A DNA stretch of 64,000 nucleotides, from NCBI RefSeq assembly GCF_000173355.1, contig NZ_ABXA01000043.1, forward strand, positions 1-64,000. The letters are read 5' to 3'. This document shows positions 56,050 through 64,000 of this stretch, piece after piece. Origin of the DNA: Anaerococcus hydrogenalis DSM 7454. Its GTDB lineage: Bacteria; Bacillota; Clostridia; Tissierellales; Peptoniphilaceae. Each line of letters begins with the position of its first letter. The first letter of the stretch is position 1. The translations under genes and the position numbers were made by a program. Under the pieces are notes generated by a model, which saw only the letters and a program-made list of their open reading frames with translations, had not been told where the DNA came from and made no database searches.

Positions 56050-57381
56050 ATGGATTTATTCGAACTTAATAGACAAAGACAATTAGAAAAATCAGCTCCC
56101 TTGGCAGATAGGATGAGACCTGACAATATCGAAGATTTTTTGGGCCAAGACCATTTGTTGGGAGAGGGTAAAATTATTAGAAGGATGATAAAATCAGATA
56201 GAATTTATTCATCTATTTTTTATGGCCCGCCTGGAGTTGGGAAAACTACCCTTGCAAAAATTATTTCAAAATCTACAAATATGGCTTTTGAAAAAGTTTC
56301 TGCCGTAGCTAGTGGAATAAGTGATCTAAAGAAAAAAATTGAAATAGCAAAAGATAATCTTAAATATGAAAATAAAAAAACTATATTATTTATTGATGAG
56401 ATTCACAGGTTTAATAAGAGTCAACAAGATTATCTCCTTCCTTTTGTTGAAGATTCTACTATTATTTTGATAGGGGCTACAACAGAAAATCCATATTTTG
56501 AGGTAAATAAGGCTCTAATTTCAAGAATGTATGTTTTTGAATTAAAAGCTCACACTAATGATGACTTGCATAAGTTAATTGGTATGGCCTTGACCAAGGA
56601 TAAAGTTTTACAAAATAAAAATATAAAAATTGATAAGGATGCAAGAAATACCTTAGTAAAATTTTCGAATGGAGATTGTAGGGCCTTATTAAATGCATTA
56701 GAAATTGCTATATTTTCACAAGAGGATAAAGAAGGTATAATAGAAGTTGATCGACAAAGTATACTTAATTCTATACAAAAAAAGATTTCTATCTATGATA
56801 GAAATGGGGATAGACATTATGATACTATATCTGCCTTTATAAAATCTATGAGAGGCTCTGATCCTGATGCTGCAATTTTCTATTTAGCAAAAATGTTAAA
56901 TAGCGGGGAGGATATAAAATTTATAGCAAGAAGGATGATTATTTTTGCATCAGAGGATATTTCCCTTGCAGATCCTTATGCTTTAAGCCTTGCCACTAAT
57001 ACCTTTACAGCAATAAATACTGTTGGCATGCCGGAAGCTAGAATTATTTTAGCCGAAACTTGTATTTATCTATCTTTGGCAAAGAAAAATAATTCTACTT
57101 ATCTTGCCATAAATAAGGCTATGGATTTTGTAAAAAATGAAAAAGATCTGGAAGTTCCTAATAAACTAAAAGACACACATTATAAGGGGAGTAAAAATCT
57201 TGTGAAAGATACTTATTTATACCCACATGATTATAATGGTTATGTAAAACAAGATTACCTTCCAGATGGATTTATAAATGAAAAATTTTATAAATCAAAA
57301 GATATAGGTTATGAAAAAATACTTAGTAAAAATTTAGAAAAAATAAAGAGAGGAAATGAGGATGAAATTATCAGAGATTAA
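56050..57381 (+). CDS. rarA: Replication-associated recombination protein A (RarA/MgsA)
   Basis: AAA+ ATPase, 443 aa, working at stalled forks. [20 protein letters not shown] start, Walker [16 protein letters not shown], Walker [17 protein letters not shown], sensor [16 protein letters not shown], then the MgsA C-terminal [11 protein letters not shown] and [19 protein letters not shown]. Its end overlaps the asnS start by about 26 bases. Confidence 0.95.
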   Translation: MDLFELNRQRQLEKSAPLADRMRPDNIEDFLGQDHLLGEGKIIRRMIKSDRIYSSIFYGPPGVGKTTLAKIISKSTNMAFEKVSAVASGISDLKKKIEIAKDNLKYENKKTILFIDEIHRFNKSQQDYLLPFVEDSTIILIGATTENPYFEVNKALISRMYVFELKAHTNDDLHKLIGMALTKDKVLQNKNIKIDKDARNTLVKFSNGDCRALLNALEIAIFSQEDKEGIIEVDRQSILNSIQKKISIYDRNGDRHYDTISAFIKSMRGSDPDAAIFYLAKMLNSGEDIKFIARRMIIFASEDISLADPYALSLATNTFTAINTVGMPEARIILAETCIYLSLAKKNNSTYLAINKAMDFVKNEKDLEVPNKLKDTHYKGSKNLVKDTYLYPHDYNGYVKQDYLPDGFINEKFYKSKDIGYEKILSKNLEKIKRGNEDEIIRD

Positions 57382-58750
57382 AAAAGATGTTGAAAAATAC
57401 ATTGACCAAGAAATTACAGCCCAAGGCTGGATAAGACAAGCAAGATTTACAAAAAATGTTGGTTTTATCGAATTAAATGATGGAACAATTTTTAAAAATT
57501 TACAAGTTGTTATAGGAAAAGACTTAGAAAACTTTGAAAGCATACAAAAAGAACACTTGTCAGCTTCTTTAAAGGTTATTGGTAAGCTTGTCAAAACTAA
57601 TAATGCAAAGCAAGCCTATGAGCTTCAAGCAAATAAAGTAGAAGTTTTGGGTCATAGTGATGAGAATTTTCCAATCCAAAAACAAAGACAATCTCTTGAA
57701 TATATGAGAACTATTCCTCATTTAAGAGTTAGAACTAATACTTATAGGGCTGTTTTTAGATTAAGATCAAAACTTGCCTATGCCCTTCATAAATTCTTCC
57801 AAGAAAGAGAATTTATTTACTTAAATGCGCCTTTAATTACTGCTTCAGATACTGAAGGTGCTGGGGAAATGTTCCAAGTTACAACTCAAAACTTAGAAAA
57901 ACCAAATCTTGATAAGGATGGTAAGGTTAATTATTCAAAAGATTTCTTTGGAAAAAAATCATATCTAACTGTATCAGGACAACTTGAAGCTGAAGATTAT
58001 GCTCTTGCTCTTTCAAATATCTATACTTTTGGTCCAACATTTAGGGCTGAAGAATCAAATACACCAAGACATGCTGCAGAATTTTGGATGCTTGAACCTG
58101 AACTTGCCTTTGCAGATTATAATGTATGTATGGATGTGGCTGAAGAAATGATGAAATATATGATTGAATATGTTTTAGAAAATTGTAAGGATGAGATTGA
58201 ATTTTTCAATGAAAGAATAGATGATACTTTGATCGAAAGACTTACAAAGGTTAAAAATGCTAAATTTGCAAGAATTACCTATACAGATGCAATTGAAAAA
58301 TTAAAAAATGCTGATGTTGATTTTGAATATCCAGTAGAATGGGGAATTGACCTTCAAACTGAACATGAAAGATATTTATCAGAAAAAATAGTTGATGGTC
58401 CTGTTTTTGTAACAGATTATCCAAAAGATATTAAGGCGTTTTATATGAGAAGAAATAATGACGGAAAAACTGTAGCTGCCTTTGATATGCTTGTTCCTGC
58501 AGTAGGTGAGCTTATAGGTGGAAGTCAAAGGGAAGAAAGATATGACGAGCTTGTAAAATCTATGGAAGATAATGGATTGAAAATTGATGAATATCAAAAT
58601 TACCTAGATTTAAGAAAATATGGAACAGTTGTTCATTCAGGATATGGACTTGGCTTTGAAAGGGCTGTAATGTATCTTACAGGAATGAAAAATATCCGTG
58701 ACGTTATACCTTACCCAAGAACAGTTAATTCTTTTGCATCAAAAAATTAA
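57356..58750 (+). CDS. asnS: Asparaginyl-tRNA synthetase
   Basis: Class IIb, 464 aa. The N-terminal OB-fold binds the anticodon ([23 protein letters not shown]). Motif 2 is [27 protein letters not shown]; motif 3 is [13 protein letters not shown]. The AsnRS-type [19 protein letters not shown] separates it from AspRS. The start may be ATG 57356 or 57362. No T-box leader because it overlaps rarA. Confidence 0.95.
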   Translation: MRMKLSEIKKDVEKYIDQEITAQGWIRQARFTKNVGFIELNDGTIFKNLQVVIGKDLENFESIQKEHLSASLKVIGKLVKTNNAKQAYELQANKVEVLGHSDENFPIQKQRQSLEYMRTIPHLRVRTNTYRAVFRLRSKLAYALHKFFQEREFIYLNAPLITASDTEGAGEMFQVTTQNLEKPNLDKDGKVNYSKDFFGKKSYLTVSGQLEAEDYALALSNIYTFGPTFRAEESNTPRHAAEFWMLEPELAFADYNVCMDVAEEMMKYMIEYVLENCKDEIEFFNERIDDTLIERLTKVKNAKFARITYTDAIEKLKNADVDFEYPVEWGIDLQTEHERYLSEKIVDGPVFVTDYPKDIKAFYMRRNNDGKTVAAFDMLVPAVGELIGGSQREERYDELVKSMEDNGLKIDEYQNYLDLRKYGTVVHSGYGLGFERAVMYLTGMKNIRDVIPYPRTVNSFASKN

Positions 58751-58759
58751 GGAGAAAAT

Positions 58760-61168
58760 ATGAGGGAATATAATCCAAATGCCATTGAAAAAAAATGGCA
58801 AAAAATATGGGATGAAGAAGAAACCTTTAAATCAGAACTTGACACAGATAAGAAAAAATTCTATCCTTTGGTAGAATTTCCTTACCCATCTGGTCAAGGT
58901 CTTCATGTAGGTCACCCAAGACCATATACAGCTTTAGATATAGTAGCTAGGAAAAGAAGACTTGAAGGAGAAAATGTAATTTATCCAATGGGATGGGATG
59001 CTTTTGGCCTTCCAACAGAAAATTATGCTATAAAAAATCATATTCACCCAGCTATAGTAACAAGAGATAATATTAAAAATTTCAAGGCTCAAATGAAGTC
59101 AATAGGATTTTCTTTTGATTGGTCCAAAGAAGTAAACACTACAGATCCAAATTATTACAAATGGACTCAATGGATTTTCATTCAATTATATAAACATGGC
59201 CTTGCCTATAAAAAAGAAATGCCAGTAAACTGGTGCCCATCATGTAAGGTTGGTCTTGCAAATGAAGAAGTTGTTGATGGAAAATGTGAAAGATGTGGGT
59301 CAGAAGTAACTCACAAGGTTAAAAATCAATGGATGTTAAAGATTACAGAATATGCTGATAGGCTTATTGATGATTTAGATGAAGTTGATTATGAAGAAAA
59401 AATAAAAATTCAACAAAAAAATTGGATTGGTAGAAGTCACGGTGCAGAAATTAATTTTTCTTTAAAAGACAAAGATTATAAATTAAATGTCTACACAACA
59501 AGACCTGATACAATTTTTGGGGCAACTTATATGGTAATTGCACCAGAACATCCAATGCTTGAAGAATTTAAAGATGAGATTAAAAATTTAGATGAGGTTA
59601 AAGAATACCAAGATTTTGCTAAGAAAAAATCTGACTTTGAAAGAAGTGAGCTTATAAAGGAAAAAACCGGTATAAAATTAGATGGAATTTCTGCTATAAA
59701 TCCAGTTAATGGAAAAGAAATTCCAATTTGGATTTCTGATTATGTTTTAATTTCTTATGGAACAGGAGCTATTATGGCAGTTCCTGCTCATGATGAAAGA
59801 GATTTTGAATTTGCACAAAAATTTGAAATGCCAATTATTCCTGTAATTGATACAGGTGATGAAGCTTTACCAACAACTTCAATTGATAAGGGACTTTTGA
59901 TAAATTCAGATTTCCTAAATGGACTTACTGTATCAGATGCTAAAAAGAAAATAATTGAATATGTTGAAGAAAAAAATCTTGGTTCAGCTAAGGTAAATTA
60001 TAAGTTAAGAGATTGGGTATTTTCTAGACAAAGATATTGGGGTGAACCAATTCCAATGATTTATTGTGAAGAACATGGATGGATTGCTGAAAAGGAAGAA
60101 AATTTACCAATAAAATTACCTGATGTTGATTCTTATGAAGTTACTGATGATGGGGAAAGTCCACTTTCAAAAATAGATGAATTTGTAAATACTGCTTGTC
60201 CAATTTGTGGAAAGCCTGCAAAAAGAGAAACTGACACCATGCCACAATGGGCAGGATCTTCTTGGTATTATTTAAGATATATTGATCCAAATAATAATGA
60301 AGACCTAGCAAGTAAAGAAAAATTAGATTATTACACACCTGTTGATTGGTACAATGGTGGAATGGAGCATACTACTCTTCACTTACTTTATTCAAGATTT
60401 TGGCATAAATTTTTGTATGATTTAGGAAAAGTTCCTACAAAAGAACCATACAAGAAAAGAACTTCTCACGGAATGATTTTGGGAGAAGACCACCAAAAAA
60501 TGTCAAAATCTAGAGGAAATGTTGTAAATCCGGATGATATTGTAAGAGATTATGGGGCAGATACCCTTAGAGCTTATGAAATGTTTATTGGTGATTTTAG
60601 GTCAACAGCTCCTTGGTCAGACGAAGGTGTTAAGGGTTGTAGAAAATATTTGGAAAGAGTATTTAATCTTTATGACTTAGTAGAAGATGGTGATGAATAC
60701 ACAAATGAACTTGAAATTTTAATTAACCAAACTATCAAAAAAGTAAGTGAGGATTATGAATCTTTAAAATACAATACAGCAATAGCTGCTCTAATGAGTT
60801 TATTAAATGAGATGAGAAATATTGGAAAAATCACTAAAAAAGATTATAAAACTTATCTAATCTTATTAAATCCAGTTGCTCCTCACTTAACTGAAGAATT
60901 GTGGGAAGAAATTGGCTTTGAGGGTCAATTAAACCAAGCATCATGGCCTGAATACGATGAAAGTAAACTTGAATTTGATTCCATAGAACTTCCTGTTCAA
61001 GTAAATGGAAAAGTCAGGGCTACTATAAAAATTTCAAAAGATGCTGATCAAGAAGATGCAGTAACAAGTGCAGAAAATGATCAAAATATTCAAAAATATA
61101 TAGACGGTAAAAATATATTCAAGGTAATCTATGTACCAGGAAAAATATTAAACTTACTTGTAAAATAA
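58760..61168 (+). CDS. leuS: Leucyl-tRNA synthetase
   Basis: Class I, 802 aa. HIGH motif in [19 protein letters not shown]; zinc-type CPSC...CERC pair; CP1 editing domain with [14 protein letters not shown] and [21 protein letters not shown] in [13 protein letters not shown]-terminal leucine-specific domain VNGKVRATI. Nine bases after asnS, AAGGAG site. Ends the rarA-asnS-leuS run. Confidence 0.97.
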   Translation: MREYNPNAIEKKWQKIWDEEETFKSELDTDKKKFYPLVEFPYPSGQGLHVGHPRPYTALDIVARKRRLEGENVIYPMGWDAFGLPTENYAIKNHIHPAIVTRDNIKNFKAQMKSIGFSFDWSKEVNTTDPNYYKWTQWIFIQLYKHGLAYKKEMPVNWCPSCKVGLANEEVVDGKCERCGSEVTHKVKNQWMLKITEYADRLIDDLDEVDYEEKIKIQQKNWIGRSHGAEINFSLKDKDYKLNVYTTRPDTIFGATYMVIAPEHPMLEEFKDEIKNLDEVKEYQDFAKKKSDFERSELIKEKTGIKLDGISAINPVNGKEIPIWISDYVLISYGTGAIMAVPAHDERDFEFAQKFEMPIIPVIDTGDEALPTTSIDKGLLINSDFLNGLTVSDAKKKIIEYVEEKNLGSAKVNYKLRDWVFSRQRYWGEPIPMIYCEEHGWIAEKEENLPIKLPDVDSYEVTDDGESPLSKIDEFVNTACPICGKPAKRETDTMPQWAGSSWYYLRYIDPNNNEDLASKEKLDYYTPVDWYNGGMEHTTLHLLYSRFWHKFLYDLGKVPTKEPYKKRTSHGMILGEDHQKMSKSRGNVVNPDDIVRDYGADTLRAYEMFIGDFRSTAPWSDEGVKGCRKYLERVFNLYDLVEDGDEYTNELEILINQTIKKVSEDYESLKYNTAIAALMSLLNEMRNIGKITKKDYKTYLILLNPVAPHLTEELWEEIGFEGQLNQASWPEYDESKLEFDSIELPVQVNGKVRATIKISKDADQEDAVTSAENDQNIQKYIDGKNIFKVIYVPGKILNLLVK

Positions 61169-61172
61169 AAAT

Positions 61173-61199
61173 AAGGCTCTTGCAAATGCAAGGGCCTTT
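61173..61199. terminator. Bidirectional terminator after leuS
   Basis: Stem AAGGCTCTTGCA / TGCAAGGGCCTT with an AA loop, flanked by AT-rich tracts. Convergent genes on both sides. Confidence 0.85.
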
Positions 61200-61945
61200 T
61201 AAATATATGTCGATTTTTGGATTGTTGAAATTATCTTTCTAAGCTTATCCGATGTATCAATTTCAGAAAAAGAAATCTTTTTAATTTCACTAATCACTTT
61301 TATATTATTTTTTGTAAAATTTTTATAGTCAGCTCCTGTAATAAAATCAATTAGAAGAGTTTCATCTATTTTTTCAACTGAAAAAACAAAAATACCTTGT
61401 AAATACTTTGTATTATTATGGTAGACTCCAGAATTAAAGTCTTTATCAAAACCTTTTATTTCAACAAAATCTCTATCTTTATTAATTTTTAATCCTAAAT
61501 CTATCAATTTATTAAATAAGCTTAAAAAATCATCTATTGAAAAATCTTCATGAAAATTTGAAACCTTAATTTGAGAATAATTGTCCTTTATTTTTAAAGT
61601 AAGGTCCTTCTTGTTATAATATTTTAAAAATAAAGATTTAAAAATAAAAAAAGCTGTGTTATAATCCATATTTTTAAGTCTTATATCCTTATCAAAACTT
61701 AGCTTAACAGAAGATGATTTTATTTTATTATTAACTGTATGTATCAAATTTCCATTAATAAATCTTATATGGCTAACTTCATTTCCTGAAATTCTTGGAT
61801 TTTCATCCAAAAGATATGGAGAAGTTGGCATAAAAATACTCCTATCCAAAATTATCTTTGTATTTTTTCCTTCATTTTTTGTCTTAATAATTTTGGAATC
61901 AATTTTATTTAATTGTGGATGACTAATGTATAACAAATCATTCAT
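61199..61945 (-). CDS. Uncharacterised protein, degenerate AlaX-like editing fold
   Basis: 248 aa. The N-terminal half (IILDRSIFMPTSPYLLDENPRISGNEVSHIRFINGNLIHTV) resembles the start of alanyl-tRNA editing domains, where VLDRTxFYPEGGGQ precedes the catalytic core. At the zinc-binding HxxxH position there is MDYNTAFFIFKSLFL, lacking both His residues. The C-terminal part is Lys-rich and lacks the CxxxH motif. So either it is an inactive AlaX paralogue or the resemblance is superficial. Soluble, no signal peptide. Monocistronic, divergent from comEC. Confidence 0.5.
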   Translation of the reverse strand: MNDLLYISHPQLNKIDSKIIKTKNEGKNTKIILDRSIFMPTSPYLLDENPRISGNEVSHIRFINGNLIHTVNNKIKSSSVKLSFDKDIRLKNMDYNTAFFIFKSLFLKYYNKKDLTLKIKDNYSQIKVSNFHEDFSIDDFLSLFNKLIDLGLKINKDRDFVEIKGFDKDFNSGVYHNNTKYLQGIFVFSVEKIDETLLIDFITGADYKNFTKNNIKVISEIKKISFSEIDTSDKLRKIISTIQKSTYI

Positions 61946-61999
61946 AAAATTACCTCTAATTTATTATATCATATGTTATAATAAATTCAGGAGAATCTT

Positions 62000-64000
62000 A
62001 TGAGAAAAAATTTGTTTTTTTTACTTATTTCTTTGTTGGCAGGGGTTAGAATTTTTACTTTGTATGAGGCTTATAATTTTTATTATTTAATTATAGGCTT
62101 ATTTGCATGTGCAGTTTTTCTTTTTATTAGAAAATCTTTCCTTTCTTATCTTTGTTTAGGTTTTTCTTTGGGACTTTTTCTTGGAGTTTTTTCTTTTTCT
62201 TCTTATAAACTTGATAAGTATGATGATTTGGATTTAAACCTTACTGTAGTTGACAAGGCTAAAAGTGAAGATTTTTATACATATTATGTAAAAGCCTCAA
62301 ATAGAAAGGAAGATATTAATGAAAAATCTTCTTTTATAAGCCAGAAAAATTTTCAAATAGGACAAAGATTAAGGGCAAATTGTAAAATTTCATGGCATAA
62401 GACCAATACCAACCCTTACTTATTTTCTTATAGGAAATTTTTACTTTCTAAAAAGATTAAGTCAAAACTTGATATAAAATCTTATAAAAATTTAGGCTAT
62501 TCATCTTCTGTTTTTTTGAAAATGAAGAGGTCTTTTAGAATATATATTGAGAAAATTTTTGGGGAAAATTTATCAAAAAAATCTTTTTTGTTTATAAAAT
62601 CTGTTATTTTATCTGAAAGATTTGATGATAGGGAAGTTTTGAATAAGTTAGGTCTTTCACATATTTTGGCAATTTCTGGACTCCATATAGACTTAATCCT
62701 TACTTTATTGTTATTTTTGCTTATAAAATCTGGGGTTTCTTATAAGTATGCCTATCCAATTTCTTTAGGATTTTGTTTATTTTATGGATATTTAATTTCT
62801 TTTCCCTTTTCGGTAATAAGGGTACTTTTAATGTATTCTTTTTCTTACTTGGCATTTTTGTTAAAAAAAGGAAGGGATATGTATAAAAATCTTATAGTTT
62901 CAATGCTATTGATTTTATTTTTTAATCCCTTTGCTATTTTTAACTCTGGGTTTTTCCTATCTTTTTTGGCAGGATTTGCAATTTATGTAATTTATCCAAG
63001 TCTTGTTAGAGGAAAAAAATATTCATACATAAAGAAAAGTCTAATTTTTACCTTGACTTTACAAGTTACTTTAGCCTTTCATATAATTTATTACTATGGA
63101 TTTTTCAATTTGCTAAGTTTTTTTGCAAATTTTTTGGTTATTCCTATTTTTACTATATCTATGTATATAATTTTTGGAATAATTATCTTATATCCATTTT
63201 TAGGAGGACTTTTGGGAATATTTTTCTATATTTTAGATTTTTTAATAGGGTCTATTTTAAATATAGTTAGCTTTTTGAATTCATTTTCAATTTTTAGCCT
63301 TGAATTTCCAAAAGAATCCATTTTAATTTGTTTTTATTACCTAATACTTTTATTTATTATGGTTAAATTTACCAATAAAAAAATAAGGGCAAAAAATTTC
63401 TTAATCTTATCAATTTTTATTGTGATTTTTTCTATAATAATTAAAGATAAGAATATGCCAATTTCTTTTCAAATGGTCGATATTGGCCAAGGGGATTTTT
63501 TTATTTTAGAAGATGGTAAGGATGTATATTTATTTGATTGCGGGGAAGTTTCTTTTAAAAATTATTCTTCAAGTGAAAAAATTGCCATACCTTTGTTAAA
63601 GGCAAAGGGAGTTAAAAAAATAAAGGCTGTTTTTGTATCTCATGAGGACAAAGACCATATGGGAAGTATAGAAAAGCTTAAAAATAATTTTGAACTTGGC
63701 CCTATTATTTCAAATAAGTATAATAGAAACTTAGGAAAAATTCACTCTTTTAAAGAAATGAAAGAGGGAGATGTGTATGAGGGGAAAAATTTTAAAGTAA
63801 GGTGTTTGAAAAATTTTGATGGAAGGGAAAATGACAATTCCATGCCACTTTTAATTGAGATTAATAATTTTAAGATTTTAACTATGGGAGATTTGCCAAG
63901 TGATAAGGAAGAAATTCTTGCTAGAGATATAGATATTTTGAAAGTTTCCCACCATGGATCAAGATTTTCGACATCAAAAAAATTTGTAAAAATTACAAGT
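62000..64000 (+). CDS. comEC: DNA internalisation competence protein ComEC/Rec2, runs off the window
   Basis: Reads open for 667 codons to the window edge. N-terminal membrane helices, an OB-like periplasmic domain, the competence channel domain (LGLSHILAISGLHIDLI), more helices, then a metallo-beta-lactamase-like domain with MVDIGQGDFFILED, SHEDKDHMGS, MGDLP and SHHGSRFSTS. AGGAG site seven bases before the ATG, TATAAT at 61977-61982. No frameshift in the visible part. Homologues translocate single-stranded DNA in transformation. Confidence 0.93.
   Translation, partial: MRKNLFFLLISLLAGVRIFTLYEAYNFYYLIIGLFACAVFLFIRKSFLSYLCLGFSLGLFLGVFSFSSYKLDKYDDLDLNLTVVDKAKSEDFYTYYVKASNRKEDINEKSSFISQKNFQIGQRLRANCKISWHKTNTNPYLFSYRKFLLSKKIKSKLDIKSYKNLGYSSSVFLKMKRSFRIYIEKIFGENLSKKSFLFIKSVILSERFDDREVLNKLGLSHILAISGLHIDLILTLLLFLLIKSGVSYKYAYPISLGFCLFYGYLISFPFSVIRVLLMYSFSYLAFLLKKGRDMYKNLIVSMLLILFFNPFAIFNSGFFLSFLAGFAIYVIYPSLVRGKKYSYIKKSLIFTLTLQVTLAFHIIYYYGFFNLLSFFANFLVIPIFTISMYIIFGIIILYPFLGGLLGIFFYILDFLIGSILNIVSFLNSFSIFSLEFPKESILICFYYLILLFIMVKFTNKKIRAKNFLILSIFIVIFSIIIKDKNMPISFQMVDIGQGDFFILEDGKDVYLFDCGEVSFKNYSSSEKIAIPLLKAKGVKKIKAVFVSHEDKDHMGSIEKLKNNFELGPIISNKYNRNLGKIHSFKEMKEGDVYEGKNFKVRCLKNFDGRENDNSMPLLIEINNFKILTMGDLPSDKEEILARDIDILKVSHHGSRFSTSKKFVKITS

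Overview
The window is strongly AT-rich DNA with short intergenic gaps and strong Shine-Dalgarno sites. It carries a Gram-positive gene set: a T-box leader, long-form HPF, a MraZ-led division cluster, PPDK with its regulator, lipoprotein and Lgt genes, and no outer-membrane genes. This fits a low-GC anaerobic Firmicute; a Peptoniphilaceae-type coccus (Anaerococcus/Peptoniphilus-like) is my inference. No rRNA, tRNA, CRISPR array, transposase or prophage was seen.

Layout. 1-4.0 kb: minus-strand operon (S9 peptidase, YihY-type membrane protein, radical SAM protein, 5-formyl-THF cyclo-ligase). 4.1-9.7 kb: hpf, then a compact aromatic-acid operon tyrA-aroB-aroA-[chorismate mutase/AroE/AroK fusion]-aroQ. 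9.8-16.2 kb: secA-prfB, trpS and a dicarboxylate/amino-acid symporter. 16.2-20.1 kb: a two-component system divergent from a three-gene thiol/iron-sulfur electron-transfer operon. 20.2-23.6 kb: ppdK and its regulatory kinase. 23.7-28.6 kb: T-box-controlled valS, a methyltransferase, a cold-shock protein and a hydrolase. 28.6-32.3 kb: pcp and an ABC transporter, each followed by a long palindromic element at a terminator. 32.3-41.8 kb: mostly stress or accessory genes (DUF1232, macro domain, LDCC microprotein, WrbA, HEPN/nuclease-like protein, membrane protein, pseudo-S41 protein with a two-component system, GlsB), plus thyA and a FlaR-like kinase. 41.8-48.3 kb: class A PBP, hflX, yigZ, yebC, lgt. 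48.4-55.9 kb: reduced dcw cluster mraZ-rsmH-ftsL-mraY-murD-murG-ftsQ-ftsZ-nrdR behind a clear MraZ operator. 56-64 kb: rarA-asnS-leuS, a degenerate AlaX-like protein, and comEC running off the end.

Quality warning: eleven genes, several normally essential (prfB, aroA, lgt, murD, murG, ftsQ), are broken by fifteen single-base shifts, all at A or T runs. Correcting each by one base restores a full-length open frame whose length is a multiple of three. The simplest reading is homopolymer sequencing error rather than pseudogenes, so I annotate these as whole genes and flag each shift.

Most promising for novelty: the HEPN plus restriction-nuclease-like protein at 34254, the thiol/FeS operon with its private two-component system, the AroQ-AroE-AroK triple fusion, and three unrelated long palindromic elements that all sit at transcription terminators.
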